12,097 nucleotides of DNA, taken from Oscillospiraceae bacterium. Lineage in GTDB: Bacteria; Bacillota; Clostridia; Oscillospirales; Ruminococcaceae. How positions within the stretch are numbered: the first letter of the stretch is position 1; every line of letters begins with the position of its first letter. Position numbers and translations under genes: made by a program. This document shows positions 1-7,140 of this stretch, in pieces. The notes under the pieces were generated by a model that saw only the letters and a list, made by a program, of their open reading frames with translations, ran no database searches and was not told where the DNA came from. The stretch is from positions 1-12,097 of the forward strand of contig JAQUTM010000058.1 of NCBI GenBank assembly GCA_028694405.1, read 5' to 3'.

Positions 1-1131
1 CAGCCTTGGGTGGGCACCATGCGGCAGTATGGCGGATTTGCTTCTTTAGGTATGGAAATTACCAATTATAATACGCCTTACACATTTTTTTTAACTTTGT
101 GTTCTTATTTGCAGGCAGAACCGTTGATTCCAATAAAAATTTTCTCTGTTGTATTTGATTTTTTATTGGCTGTAGGTGTAGCAAGCTGTGTATATGCGGT
201 TTATCCCAAACGTTTTCTGCTGGCCAGTGCGGGTTTTGTTGCCGCTATCTTACTGCCTACGGGCATATTAAACAGTGCCATGTGGGCTCAATGCGACAGC
301 GTTTATATAACTTTTATTGTGTGGGCATTATGGGCGGTGTTAAAAGACAAACCACTTTTGGCAGGCATACTACTGGGCTTTTCTTTTGCATTTAAGCTGC
401 AGGCAGTACTGGCACTGCCCTTTTTTGCACTGTTATTTTTGTGCCGAAAATTTTGCGCAGAAGGCTTTTTGGGAATACCGCTTATGAGCTGTGTTTTGTC
501 ACTGCCAGCTATTTTTGCCGGGCAGAAACTTTCCATTATCTGGAGCGTTTACAAAGGACAGATGGAAGAATATTCAGGAGAGTTAAACAAAAACGCTCCC
601 TCAATTTTTGCATGGCTGCAAAACCATGAGCCTGAGTTGCTGCGCAGCGTAGGGGTGTGGTTTACCATTGCTGTTTTATTTTTAGTAGCTTGTTATTTTA
701 TTTGGCAAAATAAACGGCTAAATGCAAAAGCAATTTTGCTGCTTTTTGCATTTTGTAGTGTGCTTACGCCTTTTTTATTGCCCAATATGCATGAGCGATA
801 TTTTTACTTGGCAGGTATTTCTGTCTTAATTTATGCAGTTGTTGTACCAAAGCATTGGTATCTTGCGGTTATGCAGGAAAGCATCTCTTTTTACACTTAT
901 TTGCGATATTTTTTCGGTATCAACTTTTTCAATTTTGAATGGATTGTATTTGCTGAATTTTTTGTCCTAGCAACTTTAGGCAAAGCCCTGCTAAAAGAAA
1001 TGGCACTTTTGCCTGTGTGGAATTGGCAGAAAAATTTTATGCCAAAGGATATGCCAAAAGAGGAAAGTAAAACAGAAAATTCTTTATCTGACGTTACCAA
1101 TAACAACATATTGATAAACAAAGAAAATTAA
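1..1131 (+). CDS. Gpi18-like multi-pass membrane glycosyltransferase, 5' partial
   Basis: The reading frame is open to the left edge (Gln-Pro-Trp precedes the first GTG at 10), so the start lies outside the window and only the C-terminal ~376 residues are seen. The protein has many hydrophobic helices, and the segment NSAMWAQCDSVYITF followed by AGILLGFSFAFKLQA is characteristic of Gpi18/COG5542-type mannosyltransferase-related proteins (GT-C fold). These transfer a sugar from a polyprenyl-phosphate donor on the outer face of the membrane. The catalytic acidic motif of such enzymes lies in the first extracytoplasmic loop, which is missing here, so activity cannot be judged. It ends in a hydrophilic, Asn/Glu/Lys-rich tail of about 35 residues. 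A large hairpin follows the stop codon. Family membership is fairly secure; donor and acceptor are unknown. Confidence 0.75.
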   Translation, partial: QPWVGTMRQYGGFASLGMEITNYNTPYTFFLTLCSYLQAEPLIPIKIFSVVFDFLLAVGVASCVYAVYPKRFLLASAGFVAAILLPTGILNSAMWAQCDSVYITFIVWALWAVLKDKPLLAGILLGFSFAFKLQAVLALPFFALLFLCRKFCAEGFLGIPLMSCVLSLPAIFAGQKLSIIWSVYKGQMEEYSGELNKNAPSIFAWLQNHEPELLRSVGVWFTIAVLFLVACYFIWQNKRLNAKAILLLFAFCSVLTPFLLPNMHERYFYLAGISVLIYAVVVPKHWYLAVMQESISFYTYLRYFFGINFFNFEWIVFAEFFVLATLGKALLKEMALLPVWNWQKNFMPKDMPKEESKTENSLSDVTNNNILINKEN

Positions 1132-1211
1132 CTGCCTCTAAAAGAAAAAACATTCCTCTGCTTACAGTGACGTATACTGTAGCAGAGGTTTTTCTTTTAG
1201 AGGGGGGGCAG
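1132..1211 (+). terminator. Long nested hairpin: terminator that also contains the next gene's RBS
   Basis: An inner stem (1155-1168 with 1176-1188, one bulged base, 7-nt loop) is followed by TTTTTCTTTT, the form of an intrinsic terminator for the glycosyltransferase transcript. The T-tract is itself the 3' arm of a perfect 15-bp outer stem (1135-1149 with 1189-1203), and CTGCC at 1132-1136 can alternatively pair with GGCAG at 1207-1211. The outer 3' arm includes the G-rich Shine-Dalgarno sequence (about 1199-1208) of the gene starting at 1217. The structure could therefore stop transcription or hide the ribosome binding site. Pairing is seen directly; the role is inferred. Confidence 0.75.
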
Positions 1212-1216
1212 CTATA

Positions 1217-2302
1217 GTGGATAAAAAAGTGCGTATAGCACAGATATTTACGTTATCAGGGGCATTGGTAGCTTTTCATGTGGGCTCTGGATTTGCCAGT
1301 GGGCAGGAGTTGCTGCAATTTTTTACTGCATATGGGGCATTGGGGATTTTTGCAGTAGGCGTTTTGGTGTTTTTACTGCTTTCTCTTTTTACAGTTGCAG
1401 TAATGTGTGGAGAAAAGCCTCCTCATAAAACCCGCAAAAATAACTTGTATGTATTTTATTGTGGCAAAATAGCGGGGACGGTTTTTTCCTTTTTAACGCC
1501 GCTATTGTTGTTTTTAACGTATGTGGTAATGCTCTCAGGCTCTGGTGCTGCGGCAAAAGAATACTTTGGTGTTTCTACGTTGACAGGGCGAGTGGTAATG
1601 GGACTTTTAACCATGGTGACCGTATTGTTGGGGTTGGATAAATTGGTTAAAATTGTGGGAAAAATAGGTCCTGTCATTATCGTAGGCGTTGTTGCTTTAG
1701 GCGTATATGGGATATTTTTTGGTATGGAAAATATGACCGAGGGCTTTTTTGCGCTAGAGACAATTTGGCTGCCCCGTGCGGCACCAAATTGGTGGTTATC
1801 CGCGGTGTCTTATGCCAGCTTTGCTGCAATTTGCGGGCTTCCTTTTATTAGTGGATTGGGTGGAGAGATAAACAATAAAAAAGAGGGAATATACAGTGCT
1901 GTTTTAGGCAGCGGTGCATTTTGCTTAGCTGCACTGGTGATGAGCTTTGGATTGCTTTGTAATGTTGAGCATTTATATACGTTGCAAGTTCCCACTTTAT
2001 ATTTGGCGCGGGCAGTATCGCCTTTGGCCGCATTTGCATTTTCATTGGTGCTTTTTGCAGGTGTATACACCACCGCTGTACCTATGTTGTGGTCGGTAGC
2101 AGATAGTCTGGAGCCGGATACCACGGCGCCTTTTTATAAATTAGTTGTATGCGTTTTGGTGGCTATTGCTATTTTGTGCAGTGTGTTTCCCTTTAACAAA
2201 TTATTGGGATTTGTTTATCCCTATATCGGATATACAGGAGTGGTGTTACAAGTTGTAATGATTCTCAATTTTCTTTTTAAAAAATTAACGAAAAAGCCAT
2301 AA
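1217..2302 (+). CDS. ykvI: YkvI-family membrane protein (APC-fold transporter)
   Basis: This is a 361-residue integral membrane protein with about ten hydrophobic helices and no cleavable signal. The first helix carries HVGSGFASGQE (residues 21-31), the glycine-rich break and GQE signature of the YkvI/COG3949 family, distant relatives of the APC/LeuT-fold amino-acid and sodium symporters. In that fold the unwound first helix contributes to substrate and ion binding. The substrate of YkvI is not established. Length matches the family (about 340-360). The start is GTG at 1217 with a G-rich Shine-Dalgarno about 8 bases upstream that lies inside a hairpin arm. The gene begins only about 20 bases after a terminator T-tract, so its promoter lies upstream of or inside the hairpin, or it depends on readthrough. 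Confidence 0.85.
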   Translation: MDKKVRIAQIFTLSGALVAFHVGSGFASGQELLQFFTAYGALGIFAVGVLVFLLLSLFTVAVMCGEKPPHKTRKNNLYVFYCGKIAGTVFSFLTPLLLFLTYVVMLSGSGAAAKEYFGVSTLTGRVVMGLLTMVTVLLGLDKLVKIVGKIGPVIIVGVVALGVYGIFFGMENMTEGFFALETIWLPRAAPNWWLSAVSYASFAAICGLPFISGLGGEINNKKEGIYSAVLGSGAFCLAALVMSFGLLCNVEHLYTLQVPTLYLARAVSPLAAFAFSLVLFAGVYTTAVPMLWSVADSLEPDTTAPFYKLVVCVLVAIAILCSVFPFNKLLGFVYPYIGYTGVVLQVVMILNFLFKKLTKKP

Positions 2303-2416
2303 ATTATGCGTAACGTCATGGTAAACTGAAAAAATCTATCATATGACAAAAAAGAATGGATTTTTTATGTAGAAACGTTACAATATAAAGGAATACAAAA
2401 GGAATGGATGTAAAAA
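2303..2416 (+). promoter_or_regulatory. AT-rich upstream region of the PBP gene with nested inverted repeats
   Basis: This 114-bp gap holds a 7-bp inverted repeat, GTAACGT (2310-2316) and ACGTTAC (2375-2381). It encloses an 11-bp stem, AAAAAATCTAT (2329-2339) with ATGGATTTTTT (2356-2366), one pair being G-U as RNA. TACAAT (2379-2384) or TATAAA (2384-2389) could serve as a -10 box. ATGACA (2343-2348) resembles a -35 box, but its 17-bp partner TATGTA (2366-2371) is a poor -10, so no promoter is convincing. Ribosome binding for the ATG at 2417 probably uses the GGA of GGATG at 2406-2410, or AAAAGGA at 2397-2403. Confidence 0.4.
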
Positions 2417-4621
2417 ATGCGATACATAAATCCGCAAAAAGAAAAAAAGCAAAAACCCAAAAAGCGAAAATGGCTTGGCGTTTTATTTTGTTTATTGGTG
2501 ATACTGGCTTCTATTACAGCTGTAGGGTTAACCTGTTATTTGGTTTATACAACGCAATACGACTCTTTGTGGTTGGATTTAATGCAGCTGCCTTATAAAG
2601 AGGCTACGGTTATTTATGCAAGAGATAACAACAGTACACAATGGGAAGAGTATGCGCGTTTAAACTGTACACAAAATAAAACGTGGGTGCCTATGGAGGA
2701 AATACCTCTCTCTCTACAGCATGCTTTTGTGGCTGTCGAAGATAAAAATTTTTATACCCATAGCGGCATTAGCGTAAAGAGAACAGCTTATGCTTTGCTA
2801 AACGAAGTAAAATATGCGCTGACAGGCAGTTATTTTGGGGGAGAAGACGGCATTAAACAAGGTGCCAGTACCATAACGCAACAGCTTGTAAAAAATTTAA
2901 CACAAGATAACGCAAGTGACAGTACGGCAGGCTACTTACGCAAAATAAGAGAGATTTATCGTGCCTTAAAACTGGAAAATGACTATGACAAAGAAGAAAT
3001 TTTAGAAGCTTATCTAAATATAATTAGCTTTACAGGCAACACAGCAGGCGTACAGGCAGAGGCACAAAAGCTATTTGGAAAAGACGTTTCCCAGCTGGAG
3101 CTTTGGGAGTGTGCCAGTATAGCCGCTATTACGAAGAATCCGTCTCGATACAATCCCGTTAATAACGAAGCCGCTCATGTGGAACGTAGAGATTATGTTT
3201 TGTATGAGATGTGGAAGCAAAACTATATCACACAAGAAGAGTACGACGCTGCCGTTGCGCAGCCTTTAAAGCTGAATTATTTTTCTACAGAAAAAGATAC
3301 CACAGAGATAACAAGCTATTTTACAGATGCACTAATTGAAGATTTAATCACAGATTTTTCTAAAAATTACCGCTTAACACGTGCACAGGTTACAGATTTG
3401 CTTTATAACGGTGGTTTGCGCATTTACGCTACGGTAGTGCCTACTTTGCAGACGCAAATGGAAAAGGTAATGCAAAGCGGGGTATTTCCTAAACCTAAGG
3501 TTTATGTAGATGAAGCGGTAAAAGACGAAGCGGGAAATCCGGTATACGATGCAAATAATGCTGTAGTCTACCAAAGTGTGGCTCAAACGCCGCAGGCGGC
3601 TATGGTTAGCGTAAATTACAGCGGTGAACTGTGTGCAGTAGTGGGGGGCTTGGATAAAAAAGAGATAAGCCGCGGATTTAACCGCGGAACCAGTGCTATT
3701 AGGCAGGTGGGCAGCACCATGAAGCCGATTGGAGCTTATGCACTTGCTATTGAAAAAAACAAATGCCACTACTCCAGTGCCTATATGGACAGCGCGGTAA
3801 GAGAAATTGAAGATGAGGAAACAGGCGAAGTAAAAAGCTGGCCGCGCAATTTTAACAACCAGTACAGCAATAAAAGTATTTTGGTCTGGGACGCTTTATC
3901 ACGCAGTATTAACACCATAGCAGTGCGTGTAGGAGAAGATGCCGGTGTACGCAATATTTATAATTTTACTCGGAATAAGCTGGATATTACCACCTTTACT
4001 GCCGAAGATAAAGACAGTGGACCTATGATACTGGGCTCCAGCACTTTAGGTGTTACGCCTTACGAAATGGCAGGTGCTTATATGATGTTTGGCAATGGTG
4101 GCAAAATGACCACCTTGCACAGTTATGTAAGCGTACAAAATGGATATGGTAAAATTTTATTAAAGCCGGAAATAGAGACAGAGCAGGTTATCAGTGCGGA
4201 AACAGCATATATTATGAACCGTCTGTTAGAGGGAGTAATGGAAGGCGAAGGCACAGGGGCAGGCTATTCTGTTCCGGGCAAGATGGATAGCATAGGTAAA
4301 ACGGGAACAACCAGCGATAACCGCGACCATTGGTTTATTGGTTTGACACCGTACTATGTAACCGCAACTTGGTATGGTTACGATAATAATTACCCATTAG
4401 AAGTAAATTACAGTGCACACCCGCCAACTTTGGCATGGCGACGTGTTATGCAAAATGCGCAAGCCGATTTGGAATACAAAGATTTTCCTGTCAGTGAAAA
4501 CGTACAGGAGATAGAATTTTGTACCGAAAGCGGAGCAAAAGCAGGTGCAAACTGCCCATCTACAAAAACTGGGTACTATAAACCAGGGGCAACGCCTTTT
4601 GGCATTTGTCTGGTACATTAA
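2417..4621 (+). CDS. Class A penicillin-binding protein (PBP1A-type transglycosylase/transpeptidase)
   Basis: This 734-residue bifunctional enzyme polymerises lipid II into glycan strands and cross-links the peptides outside the cell membrane. A Lys/Arg-rich cytoplasmic tail (1-19) precedes one transmembrane helix (about 20-44). The GT51 domain is complete: VEDKNFYTHSG with catalytic Glu108, GASTITQQL (149-157), RKIRE with Glu179, and KEEILEAYLN (192-201). The transpeptidase domain has the nucleophile motif STMK (Ser433, Lys436), SIN (497-499) and KTGT (628-631), all intact. The tail (702-734) has three Cys (702, 713, 731) and a terminal His in a CxxxSGxxA...C...C..H pattern resembling other Firmicutes class A PBPs. 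ATG at 2417 is chosen because it keeps the basic anchor. A strong terminator follows. It fits the pbpF/ponA group, but I cannot assign a specific symbol. Confidence 0.95.
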   Translation: MRYINPQKEKKQKPKKRKWLGVLFCLLVILASITAVGLTCYLVYTTQYDSLWLDLMQLPYKEATVIYARDNNSTQWEEYARLNCTQNKTWVPMEEIPLSLQHAFVAVEDKNFYTHSGISVKRTAYALLNEVKYALTGSYFGGEDGIKQGASTITQQLVKNLTQDNASDSTAGYLRKIREIYRALKLENDYDKEEILEAYLNIISFTGNTAGVQAEAQKLFGKDVSQLELWECASIAAITKNPSRYNPVNNEAAHVERRDYVLYEMWKQNYITQEEYDAAVAQPLKLNYFSTEKDTTEITSYFTDALIEDLITDFSKNYRLTRAQVTDLLYNGGLRIYATVVPTLQTQMEKVMQSGVFPKPKVYVDEAVKDEAGNPVYDANNAVVYQSVAQTPQAAMVSVNYSGELCAVVGGLDKKEISRGFNRGTSAIRQVGSTMKPIGAYALAIEKNKCHYSSAYMDSAVREIEDEETGEVKSWPRNFNNQYSNKSILVWDALSRSINTIAVRVGEDAGVRNIYNFTRNKLDITTFTAEDKDSGPMILGSSTLGVTPYEMAGAYMMFGNGGKMTTLHSYVSVQNGYGKILLKPEIETEQVISAETAYIMNRLLEGVMEGEGTGAGYSVPGKMDSIGKTGTTSDNRDHWFIGLTPYYVTATWYGYDNNYPLEVNYSAHPPTLAWRRVMQNAQADLEYKDFPVSENVQEIEFCTESGAKAGANCPSTKTGYYKPGATPFGICLVH

Positions 4622-4628
4622 AATAAGC

Positions 4629-4667
4629 AAAAAAGCTGTTACAGATGGAACCTGTAACAGCTTTTTT
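4629..4667. terminator. Bidirectional intrinsic terminator between convergent genes
   Basis: A perfect 16-bp inverted repeat has arms at 4629-4644 and 4652-4667 and a 7-nt loop. The GC-containing core GCTGTTACAG is flanked by six A on the left and six T on the right, giving a T-tract on each strand. It lies 7 bp after the PBP stop and 5 bp beyond the MATE stop, so it can end both convergent transcripts. Confidence 0.95.
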
Positions 4668-4672
4668 AGTTA

Positions 4673-6082
4673 TTATACTTTAATATTACACCATTTTCCA
4701 CTGGCAAAGCGCGCGCTGGAAAGCAGAAGCCGCACGCATTGATCTATAACCAAACCTATCCATGCGCCGATAAGACCCATTTGTAAGGGGTAAACAAAAA
4801 GATAACCGCATAGCGGGCGCACTAGAGTTACACTGATTAAACTAACCATGGCTACATAGCGCGTATCTCCCGCGCCCCGCAAACATCCGGAAAAGATTAC
4901 TTGAGCAATTTGCAAAAATACAATTAAAGCAGTAAGACGCATAATAATGACACCATAGTCTAGTATTTCGGGCTCGGAAGAAAAAAGCATAAAAACTTCT
5001 TTGCCGCCAAATATGTAAAAGACTGACAGTATAGCAGAGCAACAAAAGCCCAAGCGTTGGCAGATAGAACCATAAATTTTGGCAAGGTCTACTCGTTTGG
5101 CACCGAGGCTTTGTCCAACTAGGGCTACTGCTGCTATAGAGAGACCATCGGCAAAAGAAAAAGAAATGGTAATAACATTCATGCCAATCTGATGAGCCGC
5201 AAAAGCTGTAGTGCCAAGGTGTGCAACGATTACAGCATAAGCCAAAAAGCCAATTCGTAAAAATATCTGCTCGGCTAATGTACTGGAGCCAATATTCACA
5301 ATGCCGGAAAGGGTAGCTTTATCAAAAGAAAACCGTTTTTCATGGTAGCGCAGATAAATGAAACCTGTAGAATCCATAATGCTGCGTGCAGATAAAATAA
5401 GAGCGACAAAGCTGCCTAAAACCGTAGCAATGGCGGCACCTGCAATACCCAAACGCGGAAAACCCAAATTGCCGCCTATTAGTAAGTAGTTAAATACAAT
5501 ATTTACGCCGTTAGAAATTAAGTTGGTTTTTAAAGCAATTTTTGTGTTGCCCACACCTCTTTGGGCAGCGTTTATTACCATAGAAAAAACATTAAATACC
5601 AATCCGCCCATGATAATTCGAAAATATAAGATAGAGCCATCATGGGTATCGGCATTGGTACCCGCAAGGCGTAAAATAGGGTCGGCAAAAAACAGAGCAA
5701 GCGCAGTAACAATAATAGTAAGAATACCTGTAATAGCTAGTGCTTGTATTAAAATGCTGTTAGCGCTGCTACGGTCATTTTCGCCTTTACGGCGTGCAAC
5801 TAAAGCACTTACTGCAACATTGAGAGAAATAAAAATAGCTAAAAATATAAACTTTGGCTGGCCGGTAAGCCCAATAGAGGCAATGGCAGAACTGCCCAGT
5901 CGACCAACCATGATCGTATCTACTACACTAACAAGTGCTACTAAAAAGGATTCCAGCGTAGAGGGCCATGCCACCTTAAGGGTACGTCGTAAAAGAGTAC
6001 CTGCGTCAGGAATTTCCCCGCAGGCAGGTATATTCTTTAATAGTTTATTGGGATGGAAAAAAGATAAAATGAAATGATACAT
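4673..6082 (-). CDS. MATE-family multidrug/toxin efflux transporter
   Basis: From ATG at 6082 the protein has 469 residues, close to the usual ~450, with about twelve transmembrane helices in two homologous halves. Family signatures are VDTIMVGRLG in the first half, VGQSLGAKR after the second-half opening helices, and GAGDTRYVAM near the C-terminus. MATE proteins export cationic drugs, dyes or metabolites by Na+ or H+ antiport; the substrate cannot be read from sequence. The frame continues upstream to TTG at 6106, adding eight residues, but that codon overlaps the T-tract of the preceding gene's terminator and has no good ribosome binding site. ATG 6082 is also weakly supported (only GGTG upstream). 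No convincing promoter separates the terminator from the start. The gene is convergent with the PBP gene and shares its terminator. Confidence 0.9.
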   Translation of the reverse strand: MYHFILSFFHPNKLLKNIPACGEIPDAGTLLRRTLKVAWPSTLESFLVALVSVVDTIMVGRLGSSAIASIGLTGQPKFIFLAIFISLNVAVSALVARRKGENDRSSANSILIQALAITGILTIIVTALALFFADPILRLAGTNADTHDGSILYFRIIMGGLVFNVFSMVINAAQRGVGNTKIALKTNLISNGVNIVFNYLLIGGNLGFPRLGIAGAAIATVLGSFVALILSARSIMDSTGFIYLRYHEKRFSFDKATLSGIVNIGSSTLAEQIFLRIGFLAYAVIVAHLGTTAFAAHQIGMNVITISFSFADGLSIAAVALVGQSLGAKRVDLAKIYGSICQRLGFCCSAILSVFYIFGGKEVFMLFSSEPEILDYGVIIMRLTALIVFLQIAQVIFSGCLRGAGDTRYVAMVSLISVTLVRPLCGYLFVYPLQMGLIGAWIGLVIDQCVRLLLSSARFASGKWCNIKV

Positions 6083-6104
6083 ATACAACACCAATTTTAT
6101 ATCC

Positions 6105-6136
6105 AAAAGAAAAAGCCGCCTAAAGCGGCTCTTTCT
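6105..6136 (-). terminator. Intrinsic terminator of the YhfC-family gene
   Basis: AGCCGC (6114-6119) pairs with GCGGCT (6125-6130) across a 5-nt loop. After one mismatch the stem continues for five more pairs (6108-6112 with 6132-6136). Read on the - strand the hairpin is followed by TTTTTCTTTT. It sits 3 bp beyond the stop of the upstream - strand gene and directly against the MATE gene start. Confidence 0.85.
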
Positions 6137-6139
6137 AAA

Positions 6140-6943
6140 TTATTGAGAAATGTCGGAAACAGGGTTAAGAGATTTAAAACGCTTTTTGGCGGGAACCAGT
6201 AAAAGCATAGTTGCAGCAACCACAAGAATTAAAATCAATTCAGTAATAAAAATGCTGCCGGAAACGTATTGCAGGTAGGGGATAAAGAAATCTACACAGG
6301 TGTGTATGGTAGTAACAATACAAAACCCAATTAACGCTTTGTTTGCTCTCATATAGCTAAACAAAGTTACGCTTAAAACAACGTGTAACAAAATGGTAGC
6401 AACACGCTCTACACCGGATAGTAAAAAAGTAGCAGGAGCCGTGCCGGTTAGTTGTGCAATCAAAAGGTTTACGTCTTTTGCGGAAAGACCTGCCGCTGTT
6501 AAAATTGGCTCAAGACCGCCATTGTTTAGCAAAAACGAAAACGCAATATTATTGATATAAGCAGTACCGATTAAAAAAATAGCTTCAATACCACCGTGGC
6601 CGACGCCTGCAGCAAGTCCTTCGTAATATCCGTAGGCAGGCTTTTTGAAAAATAGGGAAAACACCAAAAAGCGGCCGCTTGTTTCAAAAAGTGCAGCTGT
6701 TAATGCCAGTACCAGATACATTGGTATAACAGGCAATGTGCCCAAAAAGGTCTGTACTGCTGCCGTAGAAAGCAAGGGCAATCGAATACAAATTTGAGGC
6801 ACAAAAAAGCCAAGTGCACCCAATAAACCGCAAACAAAAGCTGCACGAGTACGCTTAAACAGCAAAAAAAGTAAAACGACGGGTAGTGCAAAGCAAAGTA
6901 TCAAGGTGACAAACATAAATACAATAGAAAGTGAAGAAACCAT
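6140..6943 (-). CDS. yhfC: YhfC-family putative intramembrane glutamic-type protease
   Basis: This is a 267-residue protein with about seven to eight hydrophobic helices and no signal peptide. The segment LTAALFETSGRFLVF (Glu87, Arg91), then GVGHGGIEAIFL (His116, Glu120), and the later LLH (His187) and TIHTCVDFF (His214, Asp218) match the pattern of conserved charged and His residues in the YhfC family. That family is grouped with CPBP/Abi-type glutamic intramembrane proteases. The usual second Glu of an EE pair is Thr88 here. Substrates of YhfC proteins are not known to me. ATG at 6943 is preceded by AGGAGGA (6948-6954) with a 4-base spacer, a very strong site. The upstream leader has a stable hairpin and the gene ends at its own terminator, so it is probably monocistronic with some readthrough into the MATE gene. 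Confidence 0.8.
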   Translation of the reverse strand: MVSSLSIVFMFVTLILCFALPVVLLFLLFKRTRAAFVCGLLGALGFFVPQICIRLPLLSTAAVQTFLGTLPVIPMYLVLALTAALFETSGRFLVFSLFFKKPAYGYYEGLAAGVGHGGIEAIFLIGTAYINNIAFSFLLNNGGLEPILTAAGLSAKDVNLLIAQLTGTAPATFLLSGVERVATILLHVVLSVTLFSYMRANKALIGFCIVTTIHTCVDFFIPYLQYVSGSIFITELILILVVAATMLLLVPAKKRFKSLNPVSDISQ

Positions 6944-6970
6944 AAAATCCTCCTAAGCAGTTAATGTGTA

Positions 6971-7019
6971 ACGGGTAAGCAAAGGTGTAAAACACCAAAA
7001 CCGTAAATCTTTGCTTACC
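6971..7019 (-). promoter_or_regulatory. Structured leader or operator upstream of the YhfC-family gene
   Basis: A perfect 11-bp inverted repeat, GGTAAGCAAAG at 6974-6984 and CTTTGCTTACC at 7009-7019, encloses a small hairpin (GGTGT 6984-6988 with ACACC 6992-6996). ACGG (6971-6974) and CCGT (7001-7004) could form an alternative pairing. It is 19 bp upstream of the AGGAGGA ribosome binding site and has no T-tract, so it is not a standard terminator. It could be a regulatory RNA stem or a protein-binding palindrome. I do not recognise it as a known riboswitch class. Confidence 0.5.
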
Positions 7020-7104
7020 TATATTGTGCTCTACTATTTTATAACAGCCAGATACAAAAAAGAATGTGTTTTTGCTGCCACAAAAAATAAAGGCCAATAA
7101 AAAT

Positions 7105-7110
7105 ATTATA
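7105..7110 (-). promoter_or_regulatory. Possible -10 box for the YhfC-family gene
   Basis: A consensus TATAAT reads on the - strand in the gap after nadE, but no good -35 lies 16-18 bp upstream (AGCTGT or GCTGTG). If used, the transcript would have a leader of about 155 nt carrying the hairpin at 6974-7019. The rest of the 7020-7140 gap is AT-rich, with no clear nadE terminator. Confidence 0.3.
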
Positions 7111-7140
7111 GACTTTCTTTTTACAACACAGCTGATTGCG

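Noticed and set aside
2404..2598. Alternative ATG at 2404 in another frame
   Set aside because: It overlaps the clearly real PBP gene and encodes a 64-residue shadow with no recognisable features.
5523..6077. + strand 184-codon open frame
   Set aside because: It lies wholly antisense to the MATE gene, has no recognisable family and no good ribosome binding site.
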